Source: Gordonia bronchialis DSM 43247 (GTDB lineage: Bacteria; Actinomycetota; Actinomycetes; Mycobacteriales; Mycobacteriaceae). Taken from it: 64,000 nt of DNA. The notes under the pieces were generated by a model. That model worked only from the letters and a program-made list of their open reading frames with translations. It was not told the origin of the DNA and ran no database searches. A program made the position numbers and the translations under genes. The DNA lies in the NCBI RefSeq assembly GCF_000024785.1, contig NC_013441.1, positions 62,001 through 126,000 on the forward strand, read 5' to 3'. Shown here piece by piece: positions 1 through 8,568 of the stretch (position 1 is the first letter of the stretch; each line of letters opens with the position of its first letter).

Positions 1-262
1 CGTCACCGTCCACGCCGGCGTCCTGCACGGAGACGATGTTGGGATGGTCGAGCCGGGCGGCGAGGTCGGCCTCACGCCGAAACCGTTCGCGGAAGGACGG
101 ATCGCCGCCGAGCGCCGAGGAGAGCACCTTGAGGGCCTGATGCCTGGGCAACCGCGGATGCGCCACCAGGTAGACGGTGCCCATGCCGCCGGCACCGAGC
201 GTGCGGATCACGGTGTAGCCGCCGATCACCTGGCCGGCCGCCAACGATCCGCGTTCACCCAC
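1..262 (-). CDS. Serine/threonine protein kinase, N-terminal part (runs off the window)
   Basis: Only the first 87 residues are present; the rest lies left of base 1. They form the start of a PknB-type (Hanks) kinase catalytic domain: glycine-rich P-loop GAGGMGTVY at about residues 23-31, the ATP-anchoring lysine in the ALKVL strand at about residue 45, and the helix-C region ending in [13 protein letters not shown]. The GTG start at 262 is chosen because GAGGAG lies 6 bases upstream. Such kinases are usually membrane-anchored with an extracellular sensor, but that part is not visible here. The family call is firm; the target is unknown. Confidence 0.85.
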   Translation of the reverse strand, partial: MGERGSLAAGQVIGGYTVIRTLGAGGMGTVYLVAHPRLPRHQALKVLSSALGGDPSFRERFRREADLAARLDHPNIVSVQDAGVDGD

Positions 263-386
263 GAATGCTCCTCACCTTCGGCGATCGTCAGCAGCGTACC
301 GCCGGAATCGGGCACGCGTCCCCCCTCCGCAGCGAAATCCTCCGGTCACCCGACGCCGCGGGGTGACCGTGCCCTGCGGATCGGTC

Positions 387-820
387 TCACCGATCCGTCG
401 GGACGAGTTCGACGATGGCCAGCGGGCGCGACGTCTTCTGCTGATAGTCGGCGTAACGGCCCTTGTTCACCTTGTCGACGAGGGCGAATCGCGGGCATAG
501 TCCGCGTCCTCGGGGTAGGTGGGCCGGGCGGTCACCTGCAGCTTCGTACGGCCGACCTGGATCTCGCAATCGGGTTGCGCCTTCACATTCGCCAGCCACC
601 CCGGCGGGCGCGGCGAACCACGGTTCGACGCGACCACCAGGTACGCGTCGCCGTCGCGCGCGTAGGTGAGCGCACTACACCGAGGTTGTCCCGTCTTGGC
701 GCCGACGGTCCGCAGCAGCAGCGTCGGATTACCCATGAGCAATCGATGGCCGATGAGACCGCCGGAATGCTCGTAGAGCCATTGATGGGCTTGCAGGGTT
801 CGGATGAACAGCGAACTCAC
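387..820 (-). pseudogene. F420H2-dependent nitroreductase/quinone reductase family (DUF385), frameshifted
   Basis: The product matches the small deazaflavin-dependent nitroreductase (Ddn-like, DUF385) family of about 145 residues. The first part reads from a GTG at 820, preceded by GGAGG, through the conserved GAKTGQPR and VVASNRG segments to TARPTYPEDADYAR. The reading frame then shifts near base 488, and the conserved ending ALVDKVNKGRYADYQQKTSR to IVELVP continues in another frame to the stop at 387. One missing base restores the protein. These enzymes use reduced coenzyme F420 to reduce quinones or nitro compounds at the membrane. It may be intact in the organism if the base was lost in sequencing. 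Confidence 0.75.
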
Positions 821-960
821 GATGGGCCTCCGTGGGTCGGAACTCGAAGCGGCGGGCGGGGAAATCGGCCATTCCCGAGACAGTGAAGGCCACTGTATGC
901 CGTGATCGGATATGGAGACCTCGCACGCCGCAACTTGATCGACCATAGGAGTGATGACCG

Positions 961-2514
961 ATGCTGGTGCCGTTCACCGTGACTGACTTCCTGAATCGGG
1001 CCGCGACCGTCTACCCCGACCGGGTGGGCGCAGTCGACGAACCCGCGCAGCCCGCGGACAGTCAAGGGGAACTGATCTACGCCGAGATCGCCGACCTGGC
1101 GCAGCGGCAGGCGGCCAAGCTCGACGAACTCGGCATCGGAGTCGGCGAACGCGTGGCCGTGGTCAGCCACAACTCGTCGCGTCTGCTCACCTCGTTCTAC
1201 GGAGTCGCCGGCTGGGGTCGCGTGCTGGTGCCGATCAACTTCCGGCTGCGCCCCGACGAGATCAGCTTCATCGTCGAACACTCCGGTGCCCGCGTGCTCC
1301 ACGTCGATCCCGAACTCGCCGACGCACTCGCCGACGTCGCGTGTGAACACAAGTTCGTCCTCGGCGACGACGAGAACCTGTACGCCCCACCGGGGAGTGC
1401 GCCGCAACCGTGGGACCCCGACGAGAACGCGCTGGCGACCATCAACTACACGTCCGGCACGACGGCCCGGCCCAAGGGAGTCGAGATCACCCACCGCAAC
1501 ATCTGGGTCAACGCGGTCACCTTCGGTCTGCACACCACGATCAGCGATCGCGACGTCTACCTGCACACCCTGCCGCTGTTCCACGCCAACGGGTGGGGCA
1601 TGCCATTCGCGATGACCGGCGTCGGCGGCCGGCACATCCTGCTCCGCAAGGTCGACGGCGCCGAGATCCTCCGCCGCGTGCGAGATCACGGAGTCACCAT
1701 CATGTGCGCCGCACCCGCTGTCGCGGCGGCCGTCCTCGAGGCGGCCGAGTCGTGGGACGGAGAGATCCCCGGCCGTGACCGGGTGCGCATCATCATGGCC
1801 GGGGCGCCGCCGCCGTCGAAGACCGTCGCGCGGGTCGAGGAGGAGCTCGGTTGGGAGTTCATCCAGATCTACGGGCTGACCGAAACCTCCCCACTGCTCA
1901 CCATCAACCGGAGCCGCGCCGAGTGGGACGACCTGAGCACCCACGACCGCGCCACCAAGCTCGTACGGGCCGGTGCGCCTGCCCTCGGCGTGCAACTACG
2001 TACCGAGGACGCCGACGAGGGTGCCGGGGAGGTACTCGCCCGATCCAACGTCGTCATGAACGGCTATTGGCAGCAACCCGAGGAAACCGAGGCGGCTCTT
2101 GACGGCGGCTGGTTTCACACCGGCGACGGCGGGGACTTCACCGACGGCTATCTGACGATCGCCGATCGCAAGAAGGACGTGATCATCACCGGCGGCGAGA
2201 ACGTCTCCTCCATCGAGGTCGAGGACTGCCTGTTCTCCCACCCAGGTGTCGCCGAGGTGGCCGTGATCGCCGTGCCGAGCGAGAAGTGGGGCGAAACCAT
2301 CAAGGCGCTCGTCGTCCGGACTCCCACGGACGACCCAGACAATGCGGTCACCGAGGCCGAACTCATCGCCTGGTGCAAGACCCACATGGCCGGCTACAAG
2401 GCGCCCACCTCGGTCGAGTTCCGCGACGAACTCGCCCGCACCGCCACCGGCAAACTGCAGAAATTCAAACTCCGCAGCCCCTACTGGGAGAACCAGGAGC
2501 GAGGAGTGAACTGA
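961..2514 (+). CDS. Acyl-CoA synthetase (FadD-like, AMP-binding)
   Basis: A 517-residue ANL-superfamily adenylating enzyme, expected to activate a carboxylic acid to its acyl-AMP and then its CoA thioester. Visible motifs in order: the P-loop-like YTSGTTARPKG at about residues 163-173, IYGLTETSP, WFHTGDGG at 384-391 (ATP ribose contact), the hinge ADRKKDVIITGGENVSS from 401, and the catalytic lysine of TATGKLQK at about 498. AGGAG lies 9 bases before the ATG. It is followed 120 bases downstream by a second AMP-binding ligase on the same strand, so the two probably serve one catabolic route. The substrate cannot be read from sequence; a medium-chain or aromatic acid is possible. Confidence 0.88.
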   Translation: MLVPFTVTDFLNRAATVYPDRVGAVDEPAQPADSQGELIYAEIADLAQRQAAKLDELGIGVGERVAVVSHNSSRLLTSFYGVAGWGRVLVPINFRLRPDEISFIVEHSGARVLHVDPELADALADVACEHKFVLGDDENLYAPPGSAPQPWDPDENALATINYTSGTTARPKGVEITHRNIWVNAVTFGLHTTISDRDVYLHTLPLFHANGWGMPFAMTGVGGRHILLRKVDGAEILRRVRDHGVTIMCAAPAVAAAVLEAAESWDGEIPGRDRVRIIMAGAPPPSKTVARVEEELGWEFIQIYGLTETSPLLTINRSRAEWDDLSTHDRATKLVRAGAPALGVQLRTEDADEGAGEVLARSNVVMNGYWQQPEETEAALDGGWFHTGDGGDFTDGYLTIADRKKDVIITGGENVSSIEVEDCLFSHPGVAEVAVIAVPSEKWGETIKALVVRTPTDDPDNAVTEAELIAWCKTHMAGYKAPTSVEFRDELARTATGKLQKFKLRSPYWENQERGVN

Positions 2515-2637
2515 CCCGCCTGTTGTCCTGTCAGCACAACTCAGCCGGCCAACTCTGGCTCAGCAGGCCGTTTCACCTCACAACTCCGCGCCATAGTGTT
2601 CTGGATCACAGCACCGCGATCCGGAGGGAACACACCT

Positions 2638-4101
2638 GTGACCACCAGCTACTTCGCCTGGGACCTCGCATACCGCGCCGACACACCCTGCGTGCGCGAC
2701 GACACGATGTCGCTCGACTACGCGACCTTCGCCGAACGCGTCGAAGCGGTCGCCGAGCAGCTTGCGGCACAAGGCATCTCACGTGGCGACGTGGTGGCCA
2801 CCTTCTTGCCCAACCGCGTCGAGCTGCTGCTGACGCTGATGGCGGCGTGGCGCCTGGGTGCGATCGCGACACCGGTCAACCCCGCCTTCACGCCGGCCGA
2901 GGCCGCCTATCAGCTCGACGACGCGCGCGCCCGGCTCGTCGTCGGCGACCCCGGCTGCCCGTCACCGGACCGCGTCGTCGTGTCCCCGGATGCACTCGCC
3001 GAACGTCCCTCCGCGTCTTGGCGTCCAGCAGCCGCATCGGCCATGTCCGACGACGCCCTGCTCATCTACACATCGGGTTCGACGGGACGCCCCAAGGGGG
3101 TCCGGCTGGCACACGAGAATCTGCACTACATGGGATCGGCCATGGTGGCGCACTTCTCGCTCACCGCTGCCGACCACGCCCTGCTCGTTCTGCCGCTGTT
3201 CCACGTCAACGCCATCTGTGTCAGCTTCCTCGCTCCCATCCTCGCCGGTGGCCGACTCAGCATCACCGGCAAGTTCTCGCCGGCACGGTTCTTCGACGAC
3301 GTCGCCCGCCTGCGGCCCACCTACTTCTCGGCCGTGCCGACCATCTACGCCATGCTCATCTCCCAAGCGGGTCTGACTGCCGAAGCCGTTGCCTCCCTGC
3401 GCTTCGCGATCTGCGGCGCCGCACCGATCTCACCCGATCTGCTCGACGCGGCCGAGCGTGCCCTCGGCATTCCCATCGTCGAGGGTTACGGCCTCACCGA
3501 GGGAACCTGCGCGTCGGCGTGCAACCCGGTCGACGGCGTCCGCAAACCCGGCACCGTGGGCCCGGCGCTGCCCGGCCAGCACATCGACATCGTCGGACCC
3601 GACGGCCGAACCCTGCCGCCCGGCGAATCGGGAGAAGTGGTCATCAGTGGTCCGAATGTCATGCGCGGCTATCTGAATCGGCCCGACGCCACGGCGTCGA
3701 CGGTGGTCGACGGTCGCCTGCACACCGGTGACGTCGGACGTCTCGACGACGACGGATACCTGACGATCGTCGACCGGATCAAGGACATGATCATCCGGGG
3801 TGGAGAGAACATCTACCCCAAGGAGATCGAGAACGCGCTGGCCACTCACCCCGACGTGCTCGAAGTCGCCGTGGTGGGTGCACCCGACGACCTCTACGGC
3901 GAGGTCCCGGTGGCGTTCGTGGTGAGCTATCCCGACCGGCAGCTCGCCGCAGGTCAACTGATTGCGCACGTCGCCGATCGGCTGGCAAAGATCAAGTTGC
4001 CCAGCGCCATTCACATCGTCGAGCAACTCCCACGCAACCCCGTGGGCAAGATCGACAAGCCGTCGCTGCGCAGCGGTCTGCGAGATCCACAGCCGGTGTA
4101 A
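2638..4101 (+). CDS. Acyl-CoA synthetase (AMP-binding, second copy)
   Basis: A 487-residue ANL ligase. Motifs: YTSGSTGRPKG at about residues 144-154, EGYGLTEGTCAS, LHTGDVG at 361-367, the hinge VDRIKDMIIRGGENIYPKE, and the catalytic lysine of NPVGKIDK at about 471. The open frame extends upstream to 2596, but GTG at 2638 is preferred because GGAGGG sits 10 bases before it and the N-terminus VTTSYFAWDLAYRAD starts in the usual place for the family. It lies between another FadD-like gene and a DUF3556 gene on the same strand. The substrate is unknown. The two ligases are clearly diverged from each other and are not a recent tandem copy. Confidence 0.87.
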   Translation: MTTSYFAWDLAYRADTPCVRDDTMSLDYATFAERVEAVAEQLAAQGISRGDVVATFLPNRVELLLTLMAAWRLGAIATPVNPAFTPAEAAYQLDDARARLVVGDPGCPSPDRVVVSPDALAERPSASWRPAAASAMSDDALLIYTSGSTGRPKGVRLAHENLHYMGSAMVAHFSLTAADHALLVLPLFHVNAICVSFLAPILAGGRLSITGKFSPARFFDDVARLRPTYFSAVPTIYAMLISQAGLTAEAVASLRFAICGAAPISPDLLDAAERALGIPIVEGYGLTEGTCASACNPVDGVRKPGTVGPALPGQHIDIVGPDGRTLPPGESGEVVISGPNVMRGYLNRPDATASTVVDGRLHTGDVGRLDDDGYLTIVDRIKDMIIRGGENIYPKEIENALATHPDVLEVAVVGAPDDLYGEVPVAFVVSYPDRQLAAGQLIAHVADRLAKIKLPSAIHIVEQLPRNPVGKIDKPSLRSGLRDPQPV

Positions 4102-4183
4102 CCGCCGGAATGCATCGAACCCCACGCGACACCGCCGATCGGTGCCGCGGCGATCAACCACACCCACAGACAGGAGAACAGTC

Positions 4184-4750
4184 ATGGGATTCACCCAACC
4201 CGACTTCCCACAGGTCGATCCGGACACGTTCGGAGACCGACCGTTCACCGAGCGGCTACGCGTCCTCGGTGCGCACTGGGCCGAATACGGTTTCGGCACA
4301 CCGAAAATGGTGCTTGTCATCTACCTTCTCAAGGTCTTCGTCTTCTACGCCGGTGTCGGGATCACGATCGCAACCCTCACCTCGGGCCTCAATCCGCTGC
4401 ACGTCACCGAATGGTGGAACGAGCCGATCGTGTACCAGAAGGCGGTGCTGTGGACGGTCCTGGTGGAGATCCTGGGCATCGGCGGATCGTGGGGTCCGCT
4501 CGCCGGTCACTTCAAACCGATGACCGGCGGCATCCTGTACTGGTTGCGGCCGGACACGATCCGGCTGCCACCCTGGCCGGGCAAGGTGCCGTTCACCGCG
4601 GGCGACAGCCGTACCCCGTTCGACATCGCCGTCTACGCTCTGATCCTGGTGAATCTCGTTGTCGCACTGGCACTACCCGACGGTGTTGCGGTGCAGATTC
4701 AGCTGCTCGGCGGTATGGAGATGACTCTCCTTGGTGGACAAGAACACTGA
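4184..4750 (+). pseudogene. DUF3556 membrane protein copy A, truncated after about 165 residues
   Basis: ATG at 4184 with AGGAG 7 bases upstream starts a typical DUF3556 protein: HWAEYGFGTPKMVLVIYLLK, a hydrophobic segment, WWNEPIVYQKAVLWTVLVEI, ILYWLRPDTIRLPPWPGKVP, and another membrane segment ending in VVALALPDG near 4683. Homology then stops. The last 20-odd codons to the stop at 4750 are the antisense of a PucR regulator fragment. Family members are several hundred residues long with many membrane segments, so most of the protein is missing. The other DUF3556 fragment, at 5070-6145, is a paralogue and not the missing half, because both carry the same N-terminal region with many differences. 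The function of DUF3556 is not known. Confidence 0.7.
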
Positions 4751-5070
4751 CAGTGTGTGGCGCAGCATGGCCGCGTTGGGGGTGTCGTCGGCGAGTCCGC
4801 CGAGCACCTCGCACACCCACGCCCGCGTCGACTCCAGATCCTGTGCGAGCAACGACACCACGGCCACCCCGCGGTCGCCGAAGCCGACGATCTGCGACGA
4901 CGCCCCGGGCAGCGTCGCCATCGCGTATTCGGACCGCGCCTGCTGGTGGCTGCGCCGGAACCCGTGCACACCCGATGCGGGCAGGCCCATCACCATCCGA
5001 ATCCGCGGCGGCAGATCGACCCGCGCCGCGATATCCGACGACTCGACACCACCTGAGCGTTCTCCCAACA
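4676..5070 (-). pseudogene. PucR/CdaR-family regulator, C-terminal fragment
   Basis: Read on the minus strand, about 130 residues match the end of a PucR-type regulator: GLPASGVHGFRRSHQQARSE, a domain with IVGFGDRGVAVVSLLAQDL and WVCEVLGGLADDTPNAAMLR, then the start of the PucR helix-turn-helix, HTAEQLNLHRNTV. The protein is cut inside that helix-turn-helix at about 4676, where DUF3556 copy A begins on the other strand. It has no start of its own. It is fused in frame, near 5070, to the end of DUF3556 copy B, forming a chimeric open frame from 6040 to 4673. A matching PucR N-terminal piece lies at 18850-19249 on the same strand. Confidence 0.7.
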
Positions 5071-6145
5071 GGTTTCCGAGCACGACCGTCCCGGCGGAGA
5101 CGACGAAGAGCAGGATCGGCCACGGCGAGTTGAGATCGTCGAGGCCGATCCCTGGATGGCCGAGGAAGATGGTGACGATACCGAACATCATGAAGACGTT
5201 CCACTCCAGCGGCACCCCCATCGGGATCGACGACAAGATGCCGAAATGGAAGATCAGCATGATGACGGCGGCCGCGGCGGTGACCCACCCGCCGGTGGAG
5301 AAGAACAGGACGATGGGAACCAAACCCTCAACCGCGGTGGAGAAGTGGGCGATCCAACGCGATCGGATGCCCGGGCGCAGGTCGTCGGGGAAGTTCTCGA
5401 AGAATTTGCGCTTGATCTTCGGCGATCGCCAGATCGGGTTGCTGGACATCATCGTCGCGATGACGAACGGAAAGTGCTTGTTGAGCCTCGACGTCGCCAC
5501 ACCCACCCAGATCACGAGGAACACGAGCTTGACGCCGATGATCATGTCGACGCCGGTGAACAGAAACGTCACACACAGCGCCCCATACACCTCGCCGCGC
5601 GCGGCCAAGAAGATCGTCTTGTCCCGCAGCCCGATTGCCGCGAGCAGCCCGAGAATCGTCCAGATCTGCCACGCCGGTAGAACACCCACCGTGGAGTTCA
5701 GCGCGGGGATGGGGCCGCTGCCCGAGGTGAACAATGCGACCACGATGGCCACCAGCAGCGCGCCATACAGCACGACGTCCACGAGACGGCGCTCGTCACC
5801 GCCGGTGAGCGGGATGCGCGGCCACGGTGGTTGTCGAATCGTCCTGGGCCGCAGCCAATAAAGGATCGAGCCCATCGGCGGGAAGAAGCGGTTGTTGAGC
5901 GGCCCGAAGCCGCAGCCGAGTCCGACGACCTCGAACAGCATCGTGTAGAGGACGATCTTCTGGAAGACGATGGCTCGTCGAACCAGGCCGTGACGTCGAA
6001 GACGCCGTCGATACCGGGTGTTGCGACGACGATGGCCCACCCCACGACGATGAACGCCAGGATCTTGCCGACATAGAACAGATGAAGCGCCACCGGGGTC
6101 CCGAACCCGACCTCGGCCCAGTGGCGGGCCATCTTCTTCGGCGGC
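5070..6145 (-). pseudogene. DUF3556 membrane protein copy B, truncated at both ends and frameshifted
   Basis: A second DUF3556 paralogue covers about 355 residues, from KKMARHWAEVGFGTPVALHL near 6130 to VVSAGTVVLGNL near 5075, with at least six hydrophobic segments. Its extreme N-terminus is lost where the ABC transporter gene begins on the other strand, and its C-terminal part is replaced by a PucR fragment. A one-base deletion near 5972 breaks FDEP from IVFQKIVLYTMLFEV; GAGCC followed by one extra base restores the family motif seen in copy A (NEPIVYQK). So the gene carries three lesions. It is listed as a pseudogene, with assembly error as the alternative. Confidence 0.7.
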
Positions 6146-6154
6146 GAGGAGATC

Positions 6155-7759
6155 GTGAAAGGCATTTCCTTCTCCGTCGAGGCCGGTGAGTGCCTGGCGA
6201 TCGTCGGCGAGTCCGGCTCGGGCAAATCGGTGACGGCCCGAACGCTGATCGGTCTGACCGGTGACGGCGCCCGGATCGACGCTGCCGAACTGGGTTTCGA
6301 CGGTCAGGACCTTCAGGATCTGACCGATCGGCAGTGGCGCGCAATCCGCGGTGGACAGATCGGTTTCGTCCTGCAGGACGCGTTGGTGTCGCTGGATCAG
6401 CTACGCACCGTCGGTGCCGAGATCGACGAGGCCCTGGGGGATTACGGCCGGGGTGGCGGGGGTCGGCTGAATCGTGCGTTGCGTGAGGAGCGGGTGATCG
6501 AATTGCTCGACCTCGTCGGCGTTCCCGAACCACGGCTCCGCGCCCGGCAGCGACCACACCAACTGTCCGGCGGACTCCGGCAGCGTGCCCTCATCGCATC
6601 GGCGATCGCGCGAAATCCCAAACTGCTCATCGCCGACGAGCCCACCACCGCCCTCGACGCGACGGTCCAGGCGCGGATCCTCGACGTGCTGGCCCAGGCC
6701 AAAGCCCGTGGCAACGGCATCATCCTTATCTCCCACGATCTCGCAGTGGTCGCTCGCATCGCTGATCGGGTCGCTGTTCTGCGTGACGGCGAGATCGTCG
6801 AACAGGGGACCACCGAGGAGGTCCTGCGCCGGCCAGCGCACGAGTACACGCGGGGGCTACTGGCGGCCATCCCGTCCCGGGTGTCCAAGGGAACGTTGCT
6901 GGTGAGCGGGGACAGCCTGGCGCCGGCACCACCCACTCCCGTCGGCGACAGCCCGCCGGCGCTGCGTGTCCGTGACGTTCGCAAGACCTTTGCCACCGGC
7001 ACCCGACGAGCCGCCGTCGACGGTGTCGGTTTCGATCTGCTGCCCGGCCGCACGCTGGGGATCGTCGGCGAATCCGGTTCCGGCAAAACCACAACCGCGC
7101 GCATCGTCCTCGGGCTGACCGAACCCGACGAGGGCAGCGTGGAACTCAACGGCCGCCCGTGGAGTGCGTTGCGCCCCGAGCAGCGCCGAGGATCCCGGCA
7201 CCTGATCTCGCTGATCCACCAGGACCCGTTGAGTTCGTTCGATCCGCGCTGGACGGTGGAACGCATCATCCGGGACAGCCTGCGCGCCAACGGTTCAGCC
7301 GCCGGAAATCTCGATGCGCGGATCAGTCGCCTCCTCGATCAGGTGGGACTCGACGACACCTTTCGCCATCGCCGCCCGCTGCGGCTCTCCGGTGGGCAAC
7401 GGCAGCGGGTGGCGATCGCCCGGGCGCTGGCGCCCGAACCATCGATCATCGTCTGCGACGAGCCGGTCTCGGCGCTCGACGTCTCCATCCAGGCACGCAT
7501 TCTGGACCTGCTGGCAACCCTGCAGGACGAGACCGGGGTCGCACTGGTCTTCATCTCGCACGATCTCGGTGTCATCCATCACGTCAGTGACGACATCCTG
7601 GTCATGCGGGGCGGCGAAGTCGTCGAGTACGGCACGGCTGACGCAGTCTTCGAGACCCCGCAGCACCCCTACACGCGCCAACTGCTCGCTGCGGTGCCGC
7701 GCATCGACTCGGGCCGCGAGCAGCGGTCCGCGGATGCGGGACTACCCTCGCCGGTATGA
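6155..7759 (+). CDS. Oligopeptide/nickel-type ABC transporter, dual ATPase subunit, N-terminus missing
   Basis: Two complete ABC ATPase modules are fused as in DppD-DppF tandem proteins. Module 1 has Walker A GESGSGKS at 18-25, signature LSGGLRQR near 137 and Walker B LLIADEP near 157. Module 2 has Walker A GESGSGKT at 305-312, signature LSGGQRQR near 411 and IIVCDEPVSALD. The C-terminal extensions (YTRGLLAAIP, YTRQLLAAVP) are typical of peptide/dipeptide importers. The usual first 30 or so residues before GISFSVEAGECLAIVGE are absent because DUF3556 copy B adjoins. GTG at 6155 has GAGGAG only 3 bases away, so translation is possible but not assured. No permease or binding-protein gene is nearby, which supports the idea that the gene was cut from its operon. 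Confidence 0.82.
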   Translation: MKGISFSVEAGECLAIVGESGSGKSVTARTLIGLTGDGARIDAAELGFDGQDLQDLTDRQWRAIRGGQIGFVLQDALVSLDQLRTVGAEIDEALGDYGRGGGGRLNRALREERVIELLDLVGVPEPRLRARQRPHQLSGGLRQRALIASAIARNPKLLIADEPTTALDATVQARILDVLAQAKARGNGIILISHDLAVVARIADRVAVLRDGEIVEQGTTEEVLRRPAHEYTRGLLAAIPSRVSKGTLLVSGDSLAPAPPTPVGDSPPALRVRDVRKTFATGTRRAAVDGVGFDLLPGRTLGIVGESGSGKTTTARIVLGLTEPDEGSVELNGRPWSALRPEQRRGSRHLISLIHQDPLSSFDPRWTVERIIRDSLRANGSAAGNLDARISRLLDQVGLDDTFRHRRPLRLSGGQRQRVAIARALAPEPSIIVCDEPVSALDVSIQARILDLLATLQDETGVALVFISHDLGVIHHVSDDILVMRGGEVVEYGTADAVFETPQHPYTRQLLAAVPRIDSGREQRSADAGLPSPV

Positions 7760-8055
7760 GTGTGAGTCCCACGGTCCCCGTTGTCGCTGCCGGTCTGATC
7801 GGCGGGTTCGCCGCCGCACGTTTCAGCGGGCGACGCGAGCTCGGCGGTGCGGTCCTCGCGGCCGCCGGTGGATGGTGCACCCGGGAATGGGCCCGACAGA
7901 ACCCCGCCGTCGCGGGTGGACTGCTCGCCACCTACCTCACCGCGTTCGGGGCGTCGCATCCGCTGGCCAAGAAGATCGGCGCGTGGCCGTCGGTGTTCGC
8001 GGTGACGGGTGTGACCGCCGGCGCGACCTATCTGGCGACCTCCCACAATTCCTGA
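7756..8055 (+). CDS. Small membrane protein of unknown function
   Basis: A 99-residue protein whose ATG overlaps the stop of the ABC ATPase gene (ATGA), so the two are translationally coupled. It has hydrophobic stretches at about 9-22, 30-42 and 55-65 and a final one near VFAVTGVTAGATYL, interrupted by RRELGG and REWARQN, suggesting three or four short membrane spans. I do not recognise the family. The overlap and codon use support a real gene. Its role may be linked to the transporter, but that is only an inference from position. Confidence 0.65.
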   Translation: MSVSPTVPVVAAGLIGGFAAARFSGRRELGGAVLAAAGGWCTREWARQNPAVAGGLLATYLTAFGASHPLAKKIGAWPSVFAVTGVTAGATYLATSHNS

Positions 8056-8089
8056 GAAAGCCGCCTGTGGACAACGGGGCAGCCAGGGC

Positions 8090-8419
8090 GTGACTGTCCT
8101 GGCGATCACCGTCCCCGGAATGTTCTTCTCGCCCAAGGCCTTCGAGACCTGCTTCCGCAAGCCCATCGAGTCGGGTACCACACCGGATCGCCGAACTGCC
8201 GCCCAAACCGGAGCAGGTGCCGTCGCCGGCATTGGGCCCCCGCCACGACAAGATCTGCCAGACGTGGCTCACCCGCGACGGGAGAAGGTGCTCGGGCATC
8301 ACCACAGCCGACGTCCGTGAACTCCTCGGTGGCGGATGATGCAGAGTTCCTATGAGGTGGTCCCACCGTTGACCGAGTTTCTCGAGGCGCCCACCGAGAG
8401 CCCCGAAGCCCCGGCGTGA
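8090..8419 (+). pseudogene. Possible decayed ORF upstream of the HNH gene
   Basis: The 500 bases between the small membrane protein and the DUF222 gene hold no intact gene. Three stretches in different plus-strand frames look protein-like: MTVLAITVPGMFFSPKAF from 8090, then GPRHDKICQTWLTRDGRR with ITTADVRELLGG at about 8240-8333, then YEVVPPLTEFLEAPTES from about 8351 to a stop at 8419. They follow one another in order, as a gene with two frameshifts would. I do not recognise the family. Chance open frames are a fair alternative in such GC-rich DNA. Confidence 0.3.
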
Positions 8420-8477
8420 CGGCCAGAGTCTTGTCGGTGGCCCGCGTTAGTGTGTGGGTAGTTCAGATGATGAGGGT

Positions 8478-8496
8478 GTGAACCGGCCCGGTTCAC
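8478..8496. promoter_or_regulatory. Perfect 19-bp palindrome before the DUF222/HNH gene
   Basis: GTGAACCGG-C-CCGGTTCAC is a perfect 9-base inverted repeat with a one-base centre, about 70 bases upstream of the HNH gene start. It could be a repressor operator. It has no following T-run, so it is less likely to be a terminator. Confidence 0.4.
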
Positions 8497-8568
8497 AGGA
8501 GTTTTCGACGACGAGTACGTGACGACAGCGTCCCTGGTTACTTCGTACCCGGAAGCGTGCCTCTCGTG

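Noticed and set aside
4673..6040. A genuine DUF3556-PucR fusion protein
   Set aside because: The fusion frame lacks the N-terminus of one part and the end of the helix-turn-helix of the other, and has a frameshift upstream; a joint between fragments explains it better than a functional fusion.
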